DNA from: an uncultured SAR86 cluster bacterium
GTDB lineage: Bacteria; Pseudomonadota; Gammaproteobacteria; Magnimaribacterales; D2472
NCBI GenBank assembly: GCA_902610905.1
Contig: CACLXS010000009.1
Location: forward strand, 1-43,022
Reading direction: 5' to 3'
DNA length: 43,022 nt
A program made the translations under genes and the position numbers. This document shows positions 35,051 through 41,494 of the stretch, in pieces; position 1 is the first letter of the stretch; the number at the start of each line of letters is the position of its first letter. The notes under the pieces were generated by a model. The model searched no databases. It was given only the letters and a program-made list of their open reading frames with translations, and had not been told where the DNA came from.

Positions 35051-35596
35051 CTATTTCCAGGCTCCGTACTCACTTCTTCCATTTTTTCTCAGCCCGTAAG
35101 GGCCAGCAATATAAAGTGTAATTGGCTTAATACCAGCTTCTAAGTCAACTCGATGTAAATTATCAGCACTTCTAATACCTATATAAAATTTTCCACGCCA
35201 TTTTTTTTCTTTTTTAATATTTGTCTCCCAGTACCCGCCACTTAAAATAATTGTTATATATGGAAAAGGATGATTATGAAGTCCAATCCCGTGGTCATTA
35301 TCTATAATATGATTAATAAAAATGTTGAAAAGAAACCACTTCGGCCTTTTCCTAAATAATAAATAATACCTATCAGTCCATGGTTTAGCTAAATGATATT
35401 CTGGGTGTGAGGGACCTCTATCCATCACAACTCTTTTTCGTCCTAATTTTTCGAGAATCTTAAGAAAAAACATAGAAATAATAATGCCATAACATACAAA
35501 CATACCCCATAAAAAAAGCCAACTATTGTGGATGTGATTATAAGTGAAAACAATAAAGCCATTATTAAAGATAATTTTGAGTAAAGCAAAACACAT
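35051..35596 (-). CDS. Cupin-like protein with N-terminal membrane span
   Basis: Up to 181 residues. Residues about 26-47 are a hydrophobic span; the rest is a small cupin barrel with a likely metal site: His107 and His109 in GLHNHPFPYITIILSGGYWE, and His148 in RSADNLHRVDL. This motif spacing occurs in phage- and island-encoded RmlC-like cupins of unknown function. The start is uncertain: the ATG at 35594-35596 lies in the dispersed leader repeat and has no ribosome binding site, and residues about 22-32 are encoded by an attachment-like sequence (35500-35531). Internal starts at Met32 or Met42 are possible. It looks like a gene whose 5' end was altered by recombination. Confidence 0.65.
   Translation of the reverse strand: MCFALLKIIFNNGFIVFTYNHIHNSWLFLWGMFVCYGIIISMFFLKILEKLGRKRVVMDRGPSHPEYHLAKPWTDRYYLLFRKRPKWFLFNIFINHIIDNDHGIGLHNHPFPYITIILSGGYWETNIKKEKKWRGKFYIGIRSADNLHRVDLEAGIKPITLYIAGPYGLRKNGRSEYGAWK
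35500..35531. repeat. Attachment-like sequence inside the cupin gene
   Basis: Matches 39758-39789 (sequence next to and including the tRNA-Glu terminator) in 30 of 32 positions, with the first 21 identical. In this copy the terminator stem is broken. Confidence 0.7.
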
Positions 35597-35684
35597 TATT
35601 TATAACTAGTTAACAGCTTAAAACCTCTCAAAATATTCAACCACTAGATATATACCTGGGGTACCCGGCTGGTACTCCTGCCCC
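35588..35684 (-). repeat. Dispersed leader repeat, copy A
   Basis: Shares CTAGTTAA, the 37-nt block at 35620-35656, and ACCCGGCTGGTA...TGCCCC with copy C (38599-38716); copy B shares the central block. Lies upstream of the cupin gene. Confidence 0.8.
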
Positions 35685-35800
35685 TATGTAACTCTTTTAG
35701 TTTTGTTAAGTTACTTTTAATTAACAAACTATTACAGGAATGTAACTTGAAAAACACATTTAACACATCTAATGTTTAGTTAGTAGGGAGAACAATAAAT

Positions 35801-36577
35801 ATGAAATTAATATACACACTAATATTTTGCTTTTTTTCATTTGGATTGATAGCAGAAACTTCAGAACAATACACCTATAGAGCCGAGTTTTTCTTTGGTA
35901 ATATCAATGAAGGTAAATCATATGAAGATGTTAAAAACCAGAATATGGAATACCTAAAATTTCTTAAAGATAATGACCTAAAGTATGGAAGAGCCCTATT
36001 TGTGCCCATATGGGCGGGTGAAACAAAATATGACATTATTCAATATGGTTATTGGCCAAATGGACAAGAACAATACAAAGAATGGGGAGCCTACATGAAT
36101 AAATATCCAGCATGGGCTTCTGAAAATAGTGAATTTGAAGATGAGGCAGTTGAAGTTGGTAGAAGTGTTTCTATGTTTGGTGTTAGAGCCAGAGGAATTA
36201 GAATACCAAATGAAGAATATGATAGATTTAAATTTGTAGACTTTAGACAGTGTTCATTTACAAGTAATGGAAACATGGAAAATCTCTTAGATTTGAATTC
36301 AAGAATAGAGTCTAGTGAGAGAGAAATGGGTAACAGGGCTGGTTATGGAGTCCATTATTTAAGGCCTTACAGAGGTTTTGATTCAGATATTGACTATGAC
36401 TTTGTAATAATGCGTCATTACTATAATGCTAAAAGCAGAGCCGATATCGTAACAAGCACTCCATCTTATAGAGAGATGATGGAAAAGGAAGGTTATTGGA
36501 AGGAATTTAGAGAAAATATAAATTGTGGTCCCCAGTCAACATATAGAGTTGAATGGCTATATAACTCAGACTCGTAA
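35801..36577 (+). CDS. Secreted protein with two tandem alpha/beta repeats (paralogue of 17195-17947)
   Basis: 258 residues with a signal peptide (about 1-18). Two related units follow: around 29-100 (FFFGNINEGKSYEDVKN... to QEQYKEWGAYM) and around 145-225 (FVDFRQCSFTSNGNMENL... to FVIMRHYYNAKS). The NxGKxxEDV signature, the helix after it, the paired strands and the Cys in the second unit line up with the protein at 17195-17947, so the two are distant paralogues. Function unknown; the fold resembles dimeric alpha-beta barrels. A GGGAG ribosome binding site lies upstream. It ends just before the duplicated tRNA-Glu fragment, whose hairpin probably terminates it. Confidence 0.75.
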   Translation: MKLIYTLIFCFFSFGLIAETSEQYTYRAEFFFGNINEGKSYEDVKNQNMEYLKFLKDNDLKYGRALFVPIWAGETKYDIIQYGYWPNGQEQYKEWGAYMNKYPAWASENSEFEDEAVEVGRSVSMFGVRARGIRIPNEEYDRFKFVDFRQCSFTSNGNMENLLDLNSRIESSEREMGNRAGYGVHYLRPYRGFDSDIDYDFVIMRHYYNAKSRADIVTSTPSYREMMEKEGYWKEFRENINCGPQSTYRVEWLYNSDS

Positions 36578-36618
36578 ACACTAAAATACGGAAAAGTTAC
36601 ATTATTTTCGTAAGACGC

Positions 36619-36670
36619 AAAAAAAGCCCACTAATGTGGGCTTCTTAGTAAATTGGCATCCCGTAGGGGA
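36619..36670. repeat. attL-like direct repeat (tRNA-Glu 3' end plus terminator)
   Basis: 52 nt identical to 39769-39820 except for one base (36634 A against 39784 C). It carries the last 17 nt of tRNA-Glu and the tRNA's terminator hairpin. Confidence 0.93.
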
Positions 36671-36685
36671 TGCCTTAATTTTTTT
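36655..36685 (+). terminator. Rho-independent terminator built on the tRNA-Glu remnant
   Basis: GGCATCCC (36655-36662) pairs with GGGATGCC (36667-36674), loop GTAG, then TTAATTTTTTT. Half the stem is the tRNA 3' end. It is positioned to end the 35801-36577 transcript. Confidence 0.8.
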
Positions 36686-36706
36686 AAAATTAATAATTAA
36701 AAAAAT

Positions 36707-37168
36707 TTATACACAAGGAACATCGGTACTTCTATCTTTCGATTCTAATGAATTAATCTTCCATCCATCAGAGCTATTAATATAAACATAATGTGCCCTG
36801 CCTTCGAAAAGCAATTTATCATTGTTATTGTATCTAGAGTAATCAGCGCATAATAAATAAGTATCATCTTTAACATTAGTTACGCTAATACTATCTATCA
36901 CGCTGTATGCGTAACCTTCTTGTATATTGGCTTTGAGGTCTTTAAAAAAACGAATTACATCTTCATTTGTTTCCGCAATGTCATTAAATGATTTTAAATC
37001 AACTGGGGTATCAAAATAACTAGCAATACTTTCAAAATCATTGGCAATAAAATCATCTACATAGAGTTGATATAATTTTTGTATTTCAAATCTATTTAAA
37101 TCATCTTCATTATTTACAGAACAGCTTACTGCAAAAAAGATACAACAAATCATTATCAGCTTTCTCAT
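36707..37168 (-). CDS. Small lipoprotein, NTF2/SnoaL-like fold
   Basis: 153 residues. The signal ends FFAVSC, so Cys16 would be lipidated. The mature part starts with a helix (EIQKLYQLYVDDFIANDFESIASYF), then DTPVDL, a second helix (DVIRFFKDLKANIQ), and four strands ending HYVYINSSDGWKINSLES: the layout of NTF2-like/SnoaL-like cone-shaped domains. No catalytic residues can be named. It is cargo of the tRNA-Glu islet. An AAGAGATGTTATGAG start context resembles those at 34349 and 34654, and leader repeat copy B lies just upstream. Confidence 0.75.
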   Translation of the reverse strand: MRKLIMICCIFFAVSCSVNNEDDLNRFEIQKLYQLYVDDFIANDFESIASYFDTPVDLKSFNDIAETNEDVIRFFKDLKANIQEGYAYSVIDSISVTNVKDDTYLLCADYSRYNNNDKLLFEGRAHYVYINSSDGWKINSLESKDRSTDVPCV

Positions 37169-37200
37169 AACATCTCTTGTTAATAAATAATCTAGATAAT

Positions 37201-37297
37201 GCCAGGCTAACTTGTAAAGATAAATTATATATTTTATGTATATTGTTTATAACTAGTTAAGACCCCAAAACCTCTCAAAATATTCAACCGCTAGATA
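37201..37297 (-). repeat. Dispersed leader repeat, copy B
   Basis: Shares ATTGTTTA-AACTAGTTAA-ACCCC and the AAAACCTCTCAAAATATTC block with copies A and C, but lacks the CCGGCTGG end. Upstream of the small lipoprotein gene. Confidence 0.75.
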
Positions 37298-37350
37298 AAG
37301 ACATGAGTTGAAAGTAATATAAAGCTACTTATCAATAAGAACCGATATTT

Positions 37351-38562
37351 TTAGTTAATGTTTTTATATACAACTGAACGAAATTGTTTTTGTATCTCAA
37401 TTTGAAATGGTGTTGTTCTACTCATAAAAAGACCATATATTCCATTCGTTTGATCAATCCAAAAATGTGTATTATGGTAACCTGACCACCCAAAAATACC
37501 CCTTGGTGATCCTGTTCCATCTAAAAGTGGTTCCTGAAGAGAAAACATTGAATATGAGTATCCAAATCCATCATCATATCCGCCTGCTATAAAATGATCT
37601 GTTACAACACTTGTCATAAGTTTGAATGAGTCCTCAGATATAATAATTTTATCATTATAGCTGCCTGCTGAAAGAAGCATTTCACAAAATTTTCTGTAAT
37701 CATTAAAAGTACTTACTAAACCTTCTCCACCAAGTTGTTTTTTTGATGTCTTGTCATAATTTAATTCATCAAAGTTTTTCGTAATGCTGCTCACTCCGCT
37801 GTCAGGCATTAATAAGTTAATACCCGCTTCCTTTTGAGCTTTTCTATATAGAGGTTGAAACTTTTCTCTGTCTTCCTCAGTCAAATAGAATTTTGTATCT
37901 TTCATTTCTAAAGGATCAAATATATTTTCTTTGAGGAATAGATAAAATTCTTGTCCTGACAAAACTTCAACAAGTCTGCCTAAAATTGCTTGATTAATTC
38001 CATAGAGATATTCAGTTCCAGGTTCAAAATTTACAGGACGATTTGCAACATGTCTTACAAATTCATCTAGATCTTTAAATGGGTCTCTGTGGTCAGGCAC
38101 GTTTGCACCAAAAGCAACATATCCATACCCACTTCTATGTGACAAAAGATGTTCAATTAAAAGATCATTTGCGCAATTATAAGTTCCGATGCTTTCTTCT
38201 TCTGATTTACATTGAAGATTATCAAAGTATGGTAAATATTTTTTTACTGGATCTTTAACATCAAATAATTGTCTGTCTCTGAGAATCATCATTGCAACAA
38301 TTGTTATTGGTTTAGACATCGACCAAATTGGAAATATTGTCTCATTAGAAATTGACTTATCTCCTTCAATGTTTGAGTTAACAATAGAAAATGCTAAAGT
38401 CTTGTCTTTTGAATATACTCCAGCGACATTAGAGCCAGTTACACCTGCATTTACGAGTACTTTTTGATAGGACTCAACAGAACTTTGTAATTCATTTCCT
38501 AATAATATATGTGATGAGAAAAGAACTACGTAAATAAAGAAATTAGTTTTTTTAAATAACAT
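37351..38562 (-). CDS. Serine hydrolase of the beta-lactamase / class C family
   Basis: 403 residues with an N-terminal signal (about 1-22). The nucleophile motif SxxK is S81-MS-K84 in IWSMSKPITIVAMM; Tyr187 in GTEYLYGINQAILG sits at the YxN/YS position; and HSGYG-like HRSGYGYVAFG (142-152) and GWSGYHNTHFWID near the C-terminus fit the family's active-site edges (the last in place of KTG). Members include esterases, D-amino-acid peptidases and carboxypeptidases as well as beta-lactamases; resistance cannot be inferred. It is cargo of the tRNA-Glu islet and has leader repeat copy C upstream. Confidence 0.88.
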   Translation of the reverse strand: MLFKKTNFFIYVVLFSSHILLGNELQSSVESYQKVLVNAGVTGSNVAGVYSKDKTLAFSIVNSNIEGDKSISNETIFPIWSMSKPITIVAMMILRDRQLFDVKDPVKKYLPYFDNLQCKSEEESIGTYNCANDLLIEHLLSHRSGYGYVAFGANVPDHRDPFKDLDEFVRHVANRPVNFEPGTEYLYGINQAILGRLVEVLSGQEFYLFLKENIFDPLEMKDTKFYLTEEDREKFQPLYRKAQKEAGINLLMPDSGVSSITKNFDELNYDKTSKKQLGGEGLVSTFNDYRKFCEMLLSAGSYNDKIIISEDSFKLMTSVVTDHFIAGGYDDGFGYSYSMFSLQEPLLDGTGSPRGIFGWSGYHNTHFWIDQTNGIYGLFMSRTTPFQIEIQKQFRSVVYKNIN

Positions 38563-38574
38563 TTTTATAAAGTA

Positions 38575-38628
38575 TTAATTAATATAACGTCTCATTTTGC
38601 CACAACAATTTGTTAAAATAAAACACAT
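38575..38628 (-). other. Possible leader peptide frame (17 codons)
   Basis: MCFILTNCCGKMRRYIN, begins inside leader repeat copy C and stops 12 nt before the hydrolase ATG. Related to the MHFILTN frame at 34651-34719. May be only a by-product of the DNA repeat. Confidence 0.3.
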
Positions 38629-38716
38629 TGTTTAAATCTAGTTAATACCCCAAAACCTCTCAAAATATTCAACCACTAGATATATACCCACCCCACCCGG
38701 CTGGTATTCCTGCCCC
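38599..38716 (-). repeat. Dispersed leader repeat, copy C
   Basis: The fullest copy: GCCA...TTTGTTAAAATAAAAC, CTAGTTAA, the central block at 38652-38688 and ACCCGGCTGGTA...TGCCCC. It fills the gap between the hydrolase start and the GIY-YIG stop codon. Confidence 0.85.
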
Positions 38717-38718
38717 AC

Positions 38719-39642
38719 CTAGTTTTCGTTTAGACCAAATGCTCGAGAGCCAAGTTTACTCTTAAGCAATGACTCATATCGCAAAACATCATTCCTACTC
38801 ACTGTTCTTGGAAAGACATGATGAAGTGAGTATGTAAAGTTATTTGCAAACTCAGAATTCATTTTAGCAAGAGCTTTTAGAGCCTTGTTACCATTATGCC
38901 CTGTTCTTGCATAGCCCTCCCATCTAGACCAAATACCATTACCTCCTGAGGCAGAGCCAACATATTGCAAACCTGAAGACGAATCAAAGATTACATAAAC
39001 ACCTGAATGTCTTGAGAGATATTCATACCAGTCTTTATTACCATAAGGATTATTAATTATTTCTTTTAACTCTTGATGCGACAAATGCACCTTATCCCAT
39101 CCCGGAAATATAGATACGAAACCTTTTGGATAGATTTCTATTACTTCCTTATCTAGCTTCTTTTGGACATAAGTTTGAGATTTACCCCAGTCAATAACCA
39201 GTCTATTCCTATAAGTCTCTAACAATTGAGACTGTTCAAGTTTGTAAAATAATTGCTTACTTAATGGCGGAGGTCTTTTATATTTTTTATTTCCATAATA
39301 AACGTCTGTAATTGATTTAAGATAGTTCTGGTAAGCAGAATATCCTGAATAGTATTTCTTAGCTTGATTGAAAGAAATTCTTCCATGATTAATGAAAGCA
39401 CCTCTAAATAGAGCTTTGGACTTTGGCATGGCAACAAAATTTAAAACTATATCAGTATCTTTATATTTGTCTGCAGTCATATTCCCAGAGAATACGCTTA
39501 GTAATTCGTCATCAAACCTAATCAAGTCATCAAAACCATCCCAGCCTCTACCTTTCATAACATGACGAGTAGCCTTAATGCAGAGACTATCAGCATTTGG
39601 TTCTTCTAATTTTATTAAGTCTTGTAATGTTAAATCTGACAT
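38719..39642 (-). CDS. GIY-YIG nuclease-domain protein next to tRNA-Glu
   Basis: 307 residues. The C-terminal domain (about 211-307) is a GIY-YIG nuclease: SGVYVI (213-218), YVGSA (227-231), Arg240 in IWSRWEGYA and the catalytic Glu290 in RYESLLKSKLGSRAFGLN. The N-terminal 200 residues are not recognised; they are basic and aromatic and may bind DNA. There is no signal peptide. Relatives include homing and restriction endonucleases. Here the gene is the first one inside the islet after the tRNA 3' end and after five GGACACA repeats, the place where an integrase usually lies. Whether it moves the islet, defends it, or is plain cargo is unknown. Confidence 0.85.
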   Translation of the reverse strand: MSDLTLQDLIKLEEPNADSLCIKATRHVMKGRGWDGFDDLIRFDDELLSVFSGNMTADKYKDTDIVLNFVAMPKSKALFRGAFINHGRISFNQAKKYYSGYSAYQNYLKSITDVYYGNKKYKRPPPLSKQLFYKLEQSQLLETYRNRLVIDWGKSQTYVQKKLDKEVIEIYPKGFVSIFPGWDKVHLSHQELKEIINNPYGNKDWYEYLSRHSGVYVIFDSSSGLQYVGSASGGNGIWSRWEGYARTGHNGNKALKALAKMNSEFANNFTYSLHHVFPRTVSRNDVLRYESLLKSKLGSRAFGLNEN

Positions 39643-39662
39643 ATTTTGATTTTAACTTATGT

Positions 39663-39760
39663 GGACACACTTTAACTAATGGTGGACACAAATATGGACA
39701 CATCTAAAACTATAGAATCCTATACCTTCAAATATATGCAATGGACACATCATGGACACA
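39663..39760. repeat. Five direct GGACACA repeats
   Basis: GGACACA at 39663, 39684, 39696, 39743 and 39754, all in one orientation, between the GIY-YIG start and the tRNA-Glu terminator. The arrangement resembles arm-type sites beside an attachment core. Confidence 0.7.
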
Positions 39761-39768
39761 TACCCCAT

Positions 39769-39792
39769 AAAAAAAGCCCACTACTGTGGGCT
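39769..39792 (-). terminator. Terminator of tRNA-Glu
   Basis: The stem AGCCCAC (39775-39781) / GTGGGCT (39786-39792) with a 4-nt loop is followed on the minus strand by seven T. Duplicated at 36619-36642. Confidence 0.88.
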
Positions 39793-39820
39793 TCTTAGTA
39801 AATTGGCATCCCGTAGGGGA
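39769..39820. repeat. attR-like direct repeat in tRNA-Glu
   Basis: Partner of 36619-36670, 51 of 52 identical, 3150 bp apart; overlaps the last 17 nt of the tRNA. Confidence 0.93.
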
Positions 39821-39879
39821 GTCGAACCCCTGTTGCCGAGATGAAAACCCGGTGTCCTAGGCCTCTAGACGAACGGGAC
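39804..39879 (-). tRNA. tRNA-Glu(TTC)
   Basis: A 76-nt cloverleaf with encoded CCA; anticodon loop TTTTCAT reads TTC; T-arm AGGGGTTCGACTCCCCT. The acceptor stem is GTCCCGT/ACGGGAT, so the first pair is G1:U72 instead of the common G1:C72. Its 3' end is the islet attachment site. Confidence 0.96.
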
Positions 39880-39933
39880 GTGATGCGAAACGTATTATAT
39901 GGAATCAGAAGCAATTAGCAAAGTAATTAATTA

Positions 39934-40659
39934 TTATTTTAGCTTCTTATTTATGGCAGCAAGAAACCCTCTCATAAAACTTGTTTCCATTTCATCAGGA
40001 TGAAGCCTTGAGAACATTCGTTTAATTCTTGAAATAATCTTTTTAGGATTATCTGGATGAATAACATCGATTTTAACTGCTGTTTCAATAAAATGATCTA
40101 TTAGCATTTGGAGATTTTCAGAGTCAACTTCTGGGTAATCATGCCAATCTCTTGGCTCTTGGTTGAAGTGAGATCTAAAAATTTCGTAACATACTATTTG
40201 TGTTGACATTGCTAAATTTAATACTGGGTATTCAGGGTTTGCAGGAATTTCAATATGAGTATTTGCAAGTTGAAGTTCTTCATTTGTAAGACCCCTATCC
40301 TCACGTCCAAATAAAATAGACACTTTTTTATTTGATGTAACCTGAGAGTTAATTATCGATGCGCCCTCTTCTGCATGGACTTTTGGCCATTGAATGGTTC
40401 TAGTTCTTGAAGAAGTAGCATAAACAAAAGTACTGTCTTTGATGGCATCTTCAATTGAATTAAAGACTTCTGCATTCTCTAAAACATCTACAGCATTGCC
40501 TGATAAGGCATTGGCTTCACCTGAAGGGAATTTTCTTGGATTAACTAGAGACAAACTCGAGAGTCCCATAGTTTTCATTGCTCGAGCAACAGAACCAATA
40601 TTGCCTGGGTGGGATGTTTCCACCAAAACAATATTAATTAAGTTACTTTTGAAACTCAT
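39934..40659 (-). CDS. trmJ: tRNA (cytidine/uridine-32-2'-O)-methyltransferase
   Basis: 241 residues, SpoU/TrmD (SPOUT) fold. Motif 1 NIVLVETSHPGNIGSVARAMKTMG (N9-G32 region), motif 2 SILFGREDRGLTNEEL and motif 3 IPANPEYPVLNLAMSTQ form the knotted SAM site. TrmJ methylates the ribose of position 32 in several tRNAs. The short C-terminal helical extension typical of TrmJ is present. It diverges from the suhB homologue with a 37-bp gap, the arrangement known in other gammaproteobacteria. Confidence 0.94.
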   Translation of the reverse strand: MSFKSNLINIVLVETSHPGNIGSVARAMKTMGLSSLSLVNPRKFPSGEANALSGNAVDVLENAEVFNSIEDAIKDSTFVYATSSRTRTIQWPKVHAEEGASIINSQVTSNKKVSILFGREDRGLTNEELQLANTHIEIPANPEYPVLNLAMSTQIVCYEIFRSHFNQEPRDWHDYPEVDSENLQMLIDHFIETAVKIDVIHPDNPKKIISRIKRMFSRLHPDEMETSFMRGFLAAINKKLK

Positions 40660-40696
40660 ATATGCCTATTATCTCCATTTCCATTACAATAGCGAC

Positions 40697-41494
40697 ATGT
40701 CAATACAAGCTTTATTAAATGTTAACCAAATTGCAGCTAGAAAAGGTGCTAGTGAACTTGAGTTTGCAGTAAAAAAAGTGCACAACTTGGATACATCTAA
40801 GGGCGGTCCAGATGGTTATTTAAAAGCAATTATTAGAAGGGTTGAGGGCATTGTTATTGATGAAATAAGAAAATTTTATCCAGAAGATAATTTTTTAGGT
40901 GCTGACTCTGGTTCAGAGATTAATAATTCAAATATTACTTGGGTTTTAAAAGCGATTGATGGAGAAACAAATTTTATCAATGGTTATCCTCATTTTGCTT
41001 TATCCTTATGTTCTCTTGTAGATGAAGTTCCAACTACAGCAGTTATTATTGATCCAATTAGAAGAGAAGAATTTTGTGCCTCCAAGGGCTCAGGAGCAAC
41101 TTTAAATAATGGAAAAATAAGAGTTAGTAAGCAAAAAGGTTTATCTGAGGCTATGATCTCATTTTTTAAAAATGATGGCACAAAAAAAGATTATAAATAT
41201 GATTTCGATAAAACCTATAAAGAAATTGCTAATCAAGACCTATCTTTTAGAACTTCGGGTTCTATTGCTTTAGATCTTGCATACTTATCATCAGGAAGAA
41301 TTGATGCGACATGGGCTTATGGAATAAAGCTTTGGGATGTAGCAGCTGGTCTTCTTATTGCTCAGGAGTCAGGAGCGCTGATAAGTAATTTTAATGGAGA
41401 TCCTAAATATTTAGATGGTGATCATTTTATTTGCTCATCACCTAAAGTTTATAAATCAATACTTAAATCAGTAAAGCCTTATTTTACCCCTTAA
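40697..41494 (+). CDS. suhB: SuhB/inositol-monophosphatase-family protein with altered metal site
   Basis: 265 residues from the ATG at 40697, which sits just past the divergent trmJ start; the open frame extends upstream only antisense to trmJ. The fold is clear: WVLKAIDGETNFINGYPHFALS, GSGATLNNGKIRVS, RTSGSIALDLAYLSSGRIDATW and KLWDVAAGLLIAQESG (Asp214). Against active inositol monophosphatases, the usual EESG reads ADSG (Ala69 where the metal-binding Glu is expected) and W-(I/V)-D-P-L-D-G reads WVLKAIDG (Lys85 replaces the first Asp; Asp88 remains). Two of the metal ligands thus appear lost. E. coli SuhB also acts in rRNA transcription antitermination independently of catalysis, a role that could remain. 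Confidence 0.9.
   Translation: MSIQALLNVNQIAARKGASELEFAVKKVHNLDTSKGGPDGYLKAIIRRVEGIVIDEIRKFYPEDNFLGADSGSEINNSNITWVLKAIDGETNFINGYPHFALSLCSLVDEVPTTAVIIDPIRREEFCASKGSGATLNNGKIRVSKQKGLSEAMISFFKNDGTKKDYKYDFDKTYKEIANQDLSFRTSGSIALDLAYLSSGRIDATWAYGIKLWDVAAGLLIAQESGALISNFNGDPKYLDGDHFICSSPKVYKSILKSVKPYFTP

Larger units (their letters stand above)
36619..39820. mobile_element. 3.15-kb genomic islet in tRNA-Glu
   Basis: Bounded by 52-bp direct repeats at 36619-36670 and 39769-39820, the second within the 3' end of the intact tRNA-Glu. It contains a lipoprotein, a beta-lactamase-fold hydrolase, a GIY-YIG protein, two copies of the dispersed leader repeat and five GGACACA repeats beside the tRNA. No tyrosine or serine recombinase gene is visible, so it is either non-autonomous or uses an unrecognised mechanism. 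Confidence 0.8.

Noticed and set aside
37351-38562. Antibiotic-resistance beta-lactamase on a mobile islet
   Set aside because: The SxxK fold family is broad and mostly esterases/peptidases; the C-terminal KTG motif is not clear, so resistance cannot be claimed.
34500-38720. Integron-like cassette array with the dispersed repeats as attC sites
   Set aside because: Genes between the repeats face both ways, the repeats lack attC inverted-repeat architecture, and no integron integrase is seen.
39663-39760. Possible CRISPR array from GGACACA repeats
   Set aside because: Units are 7 nt with irregular spacing of 11-47 nt; no long repeat or uniform spacers, and no cas genes.
40439-40696. N-terminal extension of the suhB homologue
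   Set aside because: The extension is antisense to the conserved trmJ start region; family homology begins at the ATG at 40697.
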